Origin: Pullilachnospira_A gallistercoris
GTDB taxonomy: Bacteria; Bacillota; Clostridia; Lachnospirales; Lachnospiraceae
Assembly (NCBI GenBank): GCA_018712125.1
Contig: DVHM01000086.1
Span: 1 to 7,378 of the forward strand
DNA: 7,378 bases
Direction: 5' to 3'
Position numbers and translations under genes: made by a program. Below are positions 1 through 5,371 of the stretch, piece after piece. The notes under the pieces were generated by a model, which did not search any database, was not told the DNA's origin, and was given only the letters and a program-made list of their open reading frames with translations. Within the stretch, counting starts at the first letter, position 1. The number at the start of each line of letters is the position of its first letter.

Positions 1-336
1 ACAGGCGAATGGGAAGTTATGGACAGTTTTGCGGTTATCGATGAAAATGGGAATGTAACATTTGAGTTTGATTCTTACTCGCCTATTCTATTAACAATTA
101 CCAATGTTGCATCAGATGATGTTGCCGGAAACGAGAATTTCCCGATTCTTACCACTACATATACGCCAGCGCAGGTGCTTACGCCTGAGACGCCAGCAGC
201 TGCGGCTCAAAGCACAACTGCGACTCAAAGCGCAACTGCTCCGAAAACCGGCGATAATAATCCGGGATATATCTTTTTGATTATGAGCGTGGCGGCAGCC
301 TGCGGATTAATCCTGCTCAGGAAAAAAGAAGCTTAA
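1..336 (+). CDS. Sortase-anchored surface protein, C-terminal fragment (5' end outside window)
   Basis: The reading frame is open from base 1 to a TAA at 334-336, giving the last 111 residues; the start lies upstream of the window. The fragment begins with a segment ending in DENGNVTFEF and YSPILLTI, which looks like the end of a beta-rich extracellular domain. A short Ala/Thr/Gln-rich linker follows, then a wall-sorting signal: APKTGD, a hydrophobic stretch of about 19 residues, and the positive tail RKKEA. Proteins of this layout are exported, cut by sortase between Thr and Gly, and joined to peptidoglycan. The next gene encodes a clear paralogue (same domain end, same TTYxPAQ linker start, same tail), and a class B sortase lies about 4 kb downstream. 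The fragment is visibly more AT-rich at the third codon position than its paralogue, so the duplication is probably not recent. The role of the globular part is unknown. Confidence 0.88.
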   Translation, partial: TGEWEVMDSFAVIDENGNVTFEFDSYSPILLTITNVASDDVAGNENFPILTTTYTPAQVLTPETPAAAAQSTTATQSATAPKTGDNNPGYIFLIMSVAAACGLILLRKKEA

Positions 337-384
337 AAGATATGTAGATTCTGATTTGGCAGCAAAATATGGATATTGAGATAT

Positions 385-418
385 GGGAGGGGACCGTGTT
401 CTCCTCCCTTCTTTTCTT
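385..418 (+). terminator. Intrinsic terminator after the first surface-protein gene
   Basis: GGGAGGGGA (385-393) pairs with TCTCCTCCC (400-408), a 9-bp stem with one G-U wobble and a 6-base loop. It is followed by a T-rich run, TTCTTTTCTT (409-418). It lies about 50 bases after the stop codon and before the promoter of the next gene, so the two surface-protein genes appear to be separate transcripts. Confidence 0.85.
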
Positions 419-450
419 ATATGAGCACAGAGAGAATTATAAAAATAAGA

Positions 451-479
451 TTTACAAAGCGAGAGCGTATTGCTATAAT
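451..479 (+). promoter_or_regulatory. Sigma-A type promoter with extended -10, driving the second surface-protein gene
   Basis: TTTACA (451-456) is a 5/6 match to the -35 consensus, and TATAAT (474-479) is a perfect -10 box. The spacer is exactly 17 bases and ends in TGC, giving the TGn extension. Transcription would start near 486, leaving a leader of about 50 bases. This is the best promoter in the window, so the downstream surface protein is probably well expressed. Confidence 0.85.
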
Positions 480-538
480 AGACTAGAATATTTATATATT
501 TGTCCAAAGAATCAGAAAATTGAGGGGAAAGGAGAAAA

Positions 539-1423
539 ATGAGTATGAAAAGAAAATTTTTTGTGCTGATCATGGCGGCAGTGCTGTGTCTGGGGATGAG
601 CATGACAGCTTTTGCCGCTGACGAGACGGTGGATCCAAACGGAAGTCCGGAGCCGACTTTTGCGCAGATCGTGTATGATAATGTGACGATTGCCGCCGGC
701 GGCGGATATCTGGAGAAGATTACCGATTCAGCCATGCAGGATCTTATCTTAGAGAGAGTGGATGGAGAGTATGATCGTCTGGCGGAATATACATATACAT
801 CTAGTTATACATCGCCGATTGACGGACAGGTGCATACTTATACGACCAGACTGTTTTTTCCGGGTTTTTATTTCGCTTTTGATGTGCAGGGTGTAGAGAG
901 TGGCCAGGTCACGGTACATCTTGGAGATGAGGGCAAATATTTTAGTGCTTCCAATGCTGCCGGAACTTTGGTTGCCGTATCCCATTACAATACTGTCACA
1001 GAAGAGTGGGAGACCATGGATGATTTTGCTGTGATTGATGAAAACGGAAATGTGACTTTTGAGTTTGAATCCTATTCTCCGGTACTGTTAACTGTATTGT
1101 GGGAGACAGCAGAGTGGGTGGAGAGCACAAATCACACACCGGAAATCACATATCTGGAAACGACCTATGCACCTGCGCAGACATTGACGCCTGTGCCTTC
1201 TGCCGGAACCGGTGGACAGGGCGGAATCGGATCCGGGGATAACGGAGTAGGAACCGGAACCCAGAATGGCAGTACGGCAAATGGTACAGCAACCGGAACC
1301 AGCACCGTCCAGACTCAGGCGACCGCGCCGAAGACCGGGGACAGCAACCTTGGACTGATTGTTCTTCTTGCAGGAGCTGCCGCAGTGTGCGGAGCAGTTC
1401 TGACAAGGAAAAAGGAAGCATAA
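539..1423 (+). CDS. Sortase-anchored surface protein with PKTGD sorting signal
   Basis: This is a complete exported wall protein of 294 residues. Residues 1-27 are a signal peptide: MSMKRK, a hydrophobic core, and AFAA as the likely cleavage region. Residues 28 to about 210 form the mature globular part, with many aromatic and beta-prone segments and no cysteine. It ends with DENGNVTFEFESYSPVLLTV, shared with the upstream paralogue. Residues 221-262 are a low-complexity Gly/Thr/Ser/Asn stalk. Residues 263-294 are the sorting signal: APKTGD, a hydrophobic helix (about 271-289) and RKKEA. Sortase would cut between T266 and G267. AGGAG at 530-534 lies 4 bases before the ATG at 539 and 10 bases before a second in-frame ATG at 545 (MKRKFF...). 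Either could be used; the signal peptide is intact in both cases. The PXTG-type motif suits a class B sortase such as the one at 4458. No enzymatic motif is recognised, so its role (adhesin, scaffold or other) is open. Confidence 0.9.
   Translation: MSMKRKFFVLIMAAVLCLGMSMTAFAADETVDPNGSPEPTFAQIVYDNVTIAAGGGYLEKITDSAMQDLILERVDGEYDRLAEYTYTSSYTSPIDGQVHTYTTRLFFPGFYFAFDVQGVESGQVTVHLGDEGKYFSASNAAGTLVAVSHYNTVTEEWETMDDFAVIDENGNVTFEFESYSPVLLTVLWETAEWVESTNHTPEITYLETTYAPAQTLTPVPSAGTGGQGGIGSGDNGVGTGTQNGSTANGTATGTSTVQTQATAPKTGDSNLGLIVLLAGAAAVCGAVLTRKKEA
1201..1330 (+). repeat. Low-complexity Gly/Thr/Ser stalk region with GGAACCGG-type short repeats
   Basis: Variants of AACCGG and GGAACC recur at irregular spacing in this stretch, encoding Gly-Thr pairs in the stalk of the surface protein. 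The upstream paralogue has a much shorter Ala/Thr/Gln linker at the same place. This kind of low-complexity coding DNA can change length between strains. It is not a perfect tandem repeat. Confidence 0.5.
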
Positions 1424-1472
1424 AGAATACGGTAACATTCTGGTTTGCGCGGCAAAGTATGGATATTTTCAG

Positions 1473-1500
1473 GAGAGTCTGCGAGAGCAGGCTCTCTTTT
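1473..1500 (+). terminator. Intrinsic terminator after the second surface-protein gene
   Basis: GAGAGTCTGC (1473-1482) pairs with GCAGGCTCTC (1487-1496), a 10-bp stem with one U-G wobble closed by a GAGA (GNRA-type) tetraloop and followed by four Ts. The stem is stable but the U tract is short, so some readthrough into the downstream operon is possible. It occupies the same relative position as the terminator at 385-418 after the paralogue. Confidence 0.8.
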
Positions 1501-1549
1501 ATAGCAGGATAAATATCACATTGTTGAGAATCATAAAAAGTGAGCGATT

Positions 1550-3268
1550 ATGGCAAAGAAGATGACAAAAAAGACAGCAAAAAATACAGCAGTTGATACC
1601 TCTACAGGAGATTTTCTCGTGTACATCATGGGGATCTGTCCTTTTTTTCTGGGTCTGTGCAGACACTGGCAGATGTTTGCCGCAGCGGCAGTGGTGCTTC
1701 TGGGGATTCTTCTGATTCGTGGAATGTACGGGTCACTGCAGATTTACCGAAATCGGTCTCTCATCGCTGTACTGATCATTTTTCTCTGTGCGGTGCTGAC
1801 GATTTTTCTCGGGATTTCCGGTGGTGAGGCAGCTTACGGGTGCGGGATGCTGCTGGCTGCCGGCGTTTGGATTCTTCTCATGATGCAGGTTCCTGACCGG
1901 GACAGGAAGCGGGCACTTTCCATTGTGCCATCCGTAGGTGTTGTCATGGCAGCTTGCTGTGGTCTGTTGTATCTTGTGCCGGAGTGGAAAGTATTTGTGT
2001 TTGAGGGAAACCGTCTGGCAGGATTTTTTCAGTATTCCAATACTATGGCACTCTATCTGCTGATCGGGCTTTTGATTTTTTTATGGGAGGAATATGTGGA
2101 GCCGGAGGAAAAAGGAAGGGAGAAAAAGCGATGGAAGACCTGCAGTTATCCATTGATTCTCATGGCGGGAATCCTTTGGACAGGCAGCCGTACTACAACG
2201 ATTATGTTGATAGTAGTGCTGATTGTCCTGCTGATAAAATGTCCGAAGGCCAGAAGATATTATGGTATTCTGATTGTTGCCGGCGGCGCGGCTATTGTAA
2301 TTTACGCATGGATCAGCGGAAATACGTCCGGTTTTGCCCGTATTTTGACACTGGGGCAGTCCAGCACCTTTCTGGGACGTCTGCTTTACTGGCAGGACGC
2401 CGCGGGGATCATCGCCGACCATCCCTTGGGGCTTGGATACCTCGGATACTATTTCGTCCATACAGCGCTGCAGCATGGAGTCTATGTGTTGCGGTATGTA
2501 CATAATGAATGGATACAGTTTTTTCTGGACTACGGCATTGTCGCCGGTGCAGCCTTTTGCTATCTGTTCATCCGGGAACTGAAAAAGAGCCGTGGCCTTT
2601 GCCGGTGGATTCTGGTGCTGATGGGATTTCACATGCTGATGGACTTTGATCTTCAGTATCTGATTATAGTATGGATGATGCTGACCTGCATGGACTGGCA
2701 GGAGGGAAAGAAGACAGAGGTTTCTCTTCGGCACCCGGTAACGGTGTGTTCTGTGGTGGTATTTTTCGTAATCTTTCTCTGGATGGGGTTGGCGGACCTG
2801 TTTCAGCAGTCCGGAAATTATCAGTTGGCGGATGCCCTTTATCCATGGAGGGTGGAGACAAAGGAACAACTGATGCTGGATGCGGATGAGGCGGATGAGA
2901 TAGAAGGCTACGCTCAGGAACTTCTGAAACTGGATCCCTACAGCGGTGCAGCCTGTGATATGCTGGCATTGTTGTCAATGGAAAGGGAGGATTATGCGGA
3001 TATGGTAACATATAAGGAGCGGGCATTGCGCCTGCAGCCCTACCGCATCGAAGAGTATGAAGACTATGTGGCAGATCTGCGGATCGCGATAGAATCCTGT
3101 AAACCCGGGACAAAAGAATATCAGTCCTATGTGAATCGTCTGCTGGAGGTGCCGGAGCTTTTGGAAAATGTGGAGGAACATACGGCTGCACTGGCTTACC
3201 GCATAGCGGATAAACCGGATTTTTCCCTGTCGGAAGATGCAGTGGACTATATCGAGAGCTTTCGATAA
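1550..3268 (+). CDS. Wzy/O-antigen-ligase-like polytopic membrane protein with TPR-like C-terminal tail
   Basis: The protein has 572 residues. After a Lys/Thr-rich cytoplasmic start come about ten hydrophobic segments between residues 22 and 415. Family hallmarks of the O-antigen ligase/polymerase superfamily (Wzy_C type) are visible: NRLAGFFQYSNT (154-165), TGSRTT (211-216), and the long extracellular-loop block with RLLYWQDAAGIIADHPLGLGYLGYYF (split at 277-290 and 291-302) followed by YVHNEWIQFFLDYGIVAG (316-333). Members of this family join or polymerise lipid-linked glycans on the outer face of the membrane, and some are protein O-glycosyltransferases. Residues about 440-560 are soluble and helical with a TPR-like pattern (EGYAQELLKLDPYS, then YKERALRLQPYR). 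The ATG at 1550 is preceded by a weak AAGTGAG (1538-1544). No convincing promoter was found between 1501 and 1549. The LCP gene follows after a short gap, suggesting an operon. The exact reaction (ligase, polymerase or oligosaccharyltransferase) cannot be told from sequence. Confidence 0.82.
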   Translation: MAKKMTKKTAKNTAVDTSTGDFLVYIMGICPFFLGLCRHWQMFAAAAVVLLGILLIRGMYGSLQIYRNRSLIAVLIIFLCAVLTIFLGISGGEAAYGCGMLLAAGVWILLMMQVPDRDRKRALSIVPSVGVVMAACCGLLYLVPEWKVFVFEGNRLAGFFQYSNTMALYLLIGLLIFLWEEYVEPEEKGREKKRWKTCSYPLILMAGILWTGSRTTTIMLIVVLIVLLIKCPKARRYYGILIVAGGAAIVIYAWISGNTSGFARILTLGQSSTFLGRLLYWQDAAGIIADHPLGLGYLGYYFVHTALQHGVYVLRYVHNEWIQFFLDYGIVAGAAFCYLFIRELKKSRGLCRWILVLMGFHMLMDFDLQYLIIVWMMLTCMDWQEGKKTEVSLRHPVTVCSVVVFFVIFLWMGLADLFQQSGNYQLADALYPWRVETKEQLMLDADEADEIEGYAQELLKLDPYSGAACDMLALLSMEREDYADMVTYKERALRLQPYRIEEYEDYVADLRIAIESCKPGTKEYQSYVNRLLEVPELLENVEEHTAALAYRIADKPDFSLSEDAVDYIESFR

Positions 3269-3347
3269 GTGAAAATCGGGCAAATCGGATTACCCGGTTG
3301 TTGCAGAGAAGGATGGGAGGAAGCTTCAAAGCGGAAAATGTGCAGTG

Positions 3348-3353
3348 AGAGGA
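3348..3353 (+). promoter_or_regulatory. Ribosome binding site that decides the LCP start
   Basis: AGAGGA ends 6 bases before the ATG at 3360. An in-frame GTG at 3345 would add only five residues (MRGNI) but overlaps the bases just before this site and has no good Shine-Dalgarno of its own at normal spacing. ATG 3360 is therefore preferred. Confidence 0.65.
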
Positions 3354-3359
3354 AACATC

Positions 3360-4445
3360 ATGCGGTTGCGGGAGTATAGAAAGAGACAAGAGAAAATTTT
3401 GAAAAAGAACCGGCTTCGGAGAGGAAGGATGAGAAAGCAGACGGGAATCAGAGGGGAAAGCCAAAGAGAGAAAAAAGCCGGTCGGTGGAAATTGCTGCCG
3501 GTGGTTTTGGTAATTGTGGGGGTAGTGGTTGCAGCTGTCTGTCTGACGCCTGCCCCCTTTTCGTCTAAGAGCAGCAGAACGGTAATTGCCGGTGGGGAGA
3601 CCTATGTGCAAAGGGCGGATATCACGACGATTCTGTTGCTGGGTATTGACAAGCGGGAGACTCTGGAAAACGAGTCCGGCCGACCGGCGGACAATGGCCA
3701 GTCGGACATGATCTGGCTCATTGCAGTGGATCATAGCGCAGATCAGATTCGGATCATTACCATTCCAAGGGAGACGATGGCGGATGTGGAGGAACATTAC
3801 AGCGATGGCAGTGTTCGAAAAGTGTATGAGCAGGTCTGTCTTCAATACGCTTATGGGACGACGCCTGAGGAGGGGTGTGCGCTGACAGAGGAGACAATAA
3901 AAAATCTTCTGGAGGAGGCGCCGGTCGATTATACCTGTGCGGTCAGTATGGGAGCTATCACAAAACTGGTGGATGCTGTGGGCGGTGTAGATATTGTCAT
4001 GAGCAATAACTACAGCATTCCGGACGAGAATTGGGTGGATTTTATTCATTACGACGCAGGCAGTACCGTGCATATGGACGGGGAAACCGCCTACCGTTTT
4101 ATCCATTACCGTGATGTGGAGCATTTATATACGAATCTGGACCGGATGAATCGGCAGCAGGATTTTCTGACAGCCTTTACGGCGGCACTGAAGGAAACCA
4201 TCAAGTCGCGGCCCTGGAAGATTTCGGGCCTTCTGAAGGAACTGAAACCCTATTATTATACAGATCTGCCTTTTACAGAAATGTTGCGGCTTGCCGTGAC
4301 AGCCCTGGCCGCGGATCTTTCCGAGATCGAGCGGATCCAGATTCCAGGGACGGAGGTTCATGTGGGGCGTTATGATCAGTATCTGCCCGAGGAGGAGAAA
4401 CTGCGGGAGATGATGCTGGAAATTTTTTATGAGAAACAGAGGTAA
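3360..4445 (+). CDS. LytR-CpsA-Psr (LCP) family glycopolymer-peptidoglycan transferase
   Basis: The protein has 361 residues from ATG 3360. A very basic cytoplasmic N-terminus (1-43) leads into one membrane helix (about 45-62), and the rest is extracytoplasmic. LCP landmarks occur in order: TTILLLGIDKRE (about 89-100), QSDMIWLIAVD with the metal-binding-type Asp (114-124), IRIITIPRETMADV (130-143), LVDAVGGVDIVM (203-214), and DGETAYRFIHYRD followed by DRMNRQQDFLTAF (240-252 and 261-273), which carry the conserved arginines. LCP enzymes move an undecaprenyl-pyrophosphate-linked polymer (teichoic acid, capsule or similar) onto peptidoglycan MurNAc. Placement between a Wzy-like glycan enzyme and a sortase fits wall decoration. 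Cysteines at 160, 173 and 193 lie in the outer domain and two could form a disulfide. The stop codon lies at the edge of the sortase Shine-Dalgarno site, so the two genes are probably co-translated. The polymer substrate cannot be inferred. Confidence 0.92.
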   Translation: MRLREYRKRQEKILKKNRLRRGRMRKQTGIRGESQREKKAGRWKLLPVVLVIVGVVVAAVCLTPAPFSSKSSRTVIAGGETYVQRADITTILLLGIDKRETLENESGRPADNGQSDMIWLIAVDHSADQIRIITIPRETMADVEEHYSDGSVRKVYEQVCLQYAYGTTPEEGCALTEETIKNLLEEAPVDYTCAVSMGAITKLVDAVGGVDIVMSNNYSIPDENWVDFIHYDAGSTVHMDGETAYRFIHYRDVEHLYTNLDRMNRQQDFLTAFTAALKETIKSRPWKISGLLKELKPYYYTDLPFTEMLRLAVTALAADLSEIERIQIPGTEVHVGRYDQYLPEEEKLREMMLEIFYEKQR

Positions 4446-4450
4446 GGCGG
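4444..4450 (+). promoter_or_regulatory. Ribosome binding site of the sortase gene, overlapping the LCP stop codon
   Basis: AAGGCGG is a 6/7 match to AAGGAGG and sits 7 bases before the ATG at 4458. Its first two bases belong to the TAA stop of the LCP gene. This supports one transcript and probable translational coupling between LCP and sortase. Confidence 0.75.
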
Positions 4451-4457
4451 TTATCAT

Positions 4458-5192
4458 ATGAAGAAAAAGAGAATTATTTTCTATATCTGTGTTGTGACAG
4501 CGGTGGTATGCGCAGCCATTCTCGTGATTATGGGTATTCAGAGGATGCGACAGGGGCAGCTGACAGAACAGGCGCAGGAGCAGGCGGTAGTTTCGGAGGA
4601 AACGGGAATAGAGGAAGTAGATTTTTCGGCGCTTCGAAAGCTCAATGAGGATATTTACGCCTGGATTTATATTCCCGGTACAGAGGTCAATTATCCGATT
4701 CTTCAGAGCAGTGAGGATGAGGCGGAGGACTATTATCTCGATCATAATCTGGATGGCAGTAGCGGAAAGCCGGCCTGCATTTATACGCAGAAGCGAAACA
4801 GCCGGGATTTTACGGATCCGAACACCGTTATTTACGGTCACAATATGAGGGACGGTTCCATGTTCCGGGCGTTGCACGACTATCAGGACGCGGAATTTTT
4901 TGCTTCCCATCCCATGATCTATATTCAGACACCGGAGAAGAAGTTGGCTTATCAGGTCTTCGCGGCTTACCGCTACGACAATCGGCTGATTCTGGAAGCC
5001 TACGATGATTTTGCTGATCCTGAGGTTTTTGCGGATTATCTGGAGGAGATCCTGAACCAGGATACTTCTATCTGTAATATCAACCGGGATGTATCGGTTA
5101 CTGTGGAGGATCGAATGATTACGCTGGAGACTTGTATTGGAAATGATGATTATCGCTATATTGTGCAGGCCGTGCTGACAGAGGAAGATTAG
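4458..5192 (+). CDS. srtB: Class B sortase (membrane-bound cysteine transpeptidase)
   Basis: The protein has 244 residues, normal for class B sortases. MKKKR and a hydrophobic helix (about 7-26) form an N-terminal anchor, placing the catalytic domain outside. The domain shows the class B pattern: LNEDIYAWIYIPGTEVNYPILQ (start at 62, continuing to 83), NTVIYGHNMRDGSMF (122-136) with catalytic His128, ITLETC (221-226) with catalytic Cys226, and DDYRYIVQAVL (230-240) with Arg233. Together these give the His-Cys-Arg triad. Sortases cut the sorting motif between Thr and Gly and link the substrate to the peptidoglycan cross-bridge. Class B enzymes of Clostridia are known to use PXTG-type motifs (C. 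difficile SrtB prefers S/P-PXTG), which agrees with the APKTGD motif in both upstream surface proteins. It starts 12 bases after the LCP stop and ends at a strong terminator. The symbol marks the class rather than a proven orthologue. Confidence 0.93.
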   Translation: MKKKRIIFYICVVTAVVCAAILVIMGIQRMRQGQLTEQAQEQAVVSEETGIEEVDFSALRKLNEDIYAWIYIPGTEVNYPILQSSEDEAEDYYLDHNLDGSSGKPACIYTQKRNSRDFTDPNTVIYGHNMRDGSMFRALHDYQDAEFFASHPMIYIQTPEKKLAYQVFAAYRYDNRLILEAYDDFADPEVFADYLEEILNQDTSICNINRDVSVTVEDRMITLETCIGNDDYRYIVQAVLTEED

Positions 5193-5198
5193 GAGTTT

Positions 5199-5233
5199 GG
5201 GTGTGTGGTTTGAGACCGACACACCCTTTTTTT
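5199..5233 (+). terminator. Strong intrinsic terminator closing the envelope operon
   Basis: GGGTGTGT (5199-5206) pairs perfectly with ACACACCC (5219-5226). Above it GGT (5207-5209) pairs with ACC (5215-5217), with a bulged G at 5218 and a 5-base loop. Seven Ts follow (5227-5233). It begins 7 bases after the sortase stop codon and separates the operon from the helicase gene. Confidence 0.92.
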
Positions 5234-5252
5234 GTTTATGGAAAACTGTCCG

Positions 5253-5294
5253 CACAGATGTTCTTTTTTTACTGGATTGCGCAGCCCATCTGTG
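5253..5294. repeat. Inverted repeat CACAGATG / CATCTGTG around the helicase promoter
   Basis: CACAGATG (5253-5260) and CATCTGTG (5287-5294) are perfect 8-base inverted copies separated by 26 bases. The right arm ends in the TG of the extended -10, and the arms bracket the place where a -35 box would be. Arm centres are 34 bases apart, about three helical turns, so a regulator could bind both on one DNA face. It does not resemble the Gram-positive LexA box (CGAAC-N4-GTTCG). It could equally be chance. Confidence 0.4.
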
Positions 5295-5301
5295 ATATAA
5301 T
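5293..5301 (+). promoter_or_regulatory. Extended -10 promoter of the helicase gene
   Basis: TGATATAAT combines a TGn extension with a perfect TATAAT (5296-5301). At 17-base spacing the -35 position reads TGGATT (5273-5278), a poor match, and TTTACT at 5268-5273 would be too far away (22 bases). The extended -10 probably compensates. Transcription would start near 5307-5309, giving a leader of about 65 bases. Confidence 0.7.
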
Positions 5302-5306
5302 GCCCT

Positions 5307-5354
5307 CGTGTCCCCTGTTGGGGATTTTCAGAAAATGACTGACAACGCGACACG
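5307..5354 (+). other. Predicted folded 5' leader of the helicase mRNA
   Basis: CGTGTC (5307-5312) pairs perfectly with GACACG (5349-5354), closing a loop that contains two small hairpins: CCC-TGTT-GGG (5313-5322) and ATTTT-CAG-AAAAT (5324-5336). The predicted transcription start coincides with the first base of the outer stem, so the mRNA would begin in a helix. The Shine-Dalgarno site lies just outside (5358-5363), leaving it accessible. No known riboswitch was recognised. The fold was found by eye. Confidence 0.45.
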
Positions 5355-5357
5355 GAT

Positions 5358-5363
5358 GAGGAG
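5358..5363 (+). promoter_or_regulatory. Ribosome binding site of the helicase gene
   Basis: GAGGAG lies 8 bases before the ATG at 5372, which is the start that gives the normal PcrA-type N-terminus just ahead of the Q-motif region (LNEQQKQGV). Confidence 0.7.
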
Positions 5364-5371
5364 AGACGGGC

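Noticed and set aside
2081..2869. Open frames on both strands inside the Wzy-like gene
   Set aside because: The plus-strand frame at 2083-2505 and the minus-strand frame here have low-quality translations, while the main frame carries clear family motifs throughout.
3271..3300. Possible terminator between the Wzy-like and LCP genes (AATCGGG pairing with CCCGGTT)
   Set aside because: The stem is only 7 bp with a wobble and a 12-base loop, and no T run follows, so it is unlikely to stop transcription; the genes are better read as one operon.
3345..3347. GTG as the start of the LCP gene
   Set aside because: It adds only five residues and lacks a well-spaced Shine-Dalgarno, whereas ATG 3360 has AGAGGA at 6 bases.
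2664..4124. Long open frame on the minus strand across the end of the Wzy-like gene and the LCP gene
   Set aside because: Its translation is rich in Pro, His and Arg with no recognisable domain, it has no ribosome binding site that I could see, and it lies opposite two well-supported genes.
4125..5255. Long open frame on the minus strand opposite the sortase gene
   Set aside because: It would have to cross the strong terminator and lies wholly against the sortase and LCP genes, and its translation shows no family motifs.
5307..5354. Riboswitch or T-box in front of the helicase gene
   Set aside because: The leader is too short, has no conserved riboswitch core that I recognise, and has no terminator or sequestered ribosome binding site.
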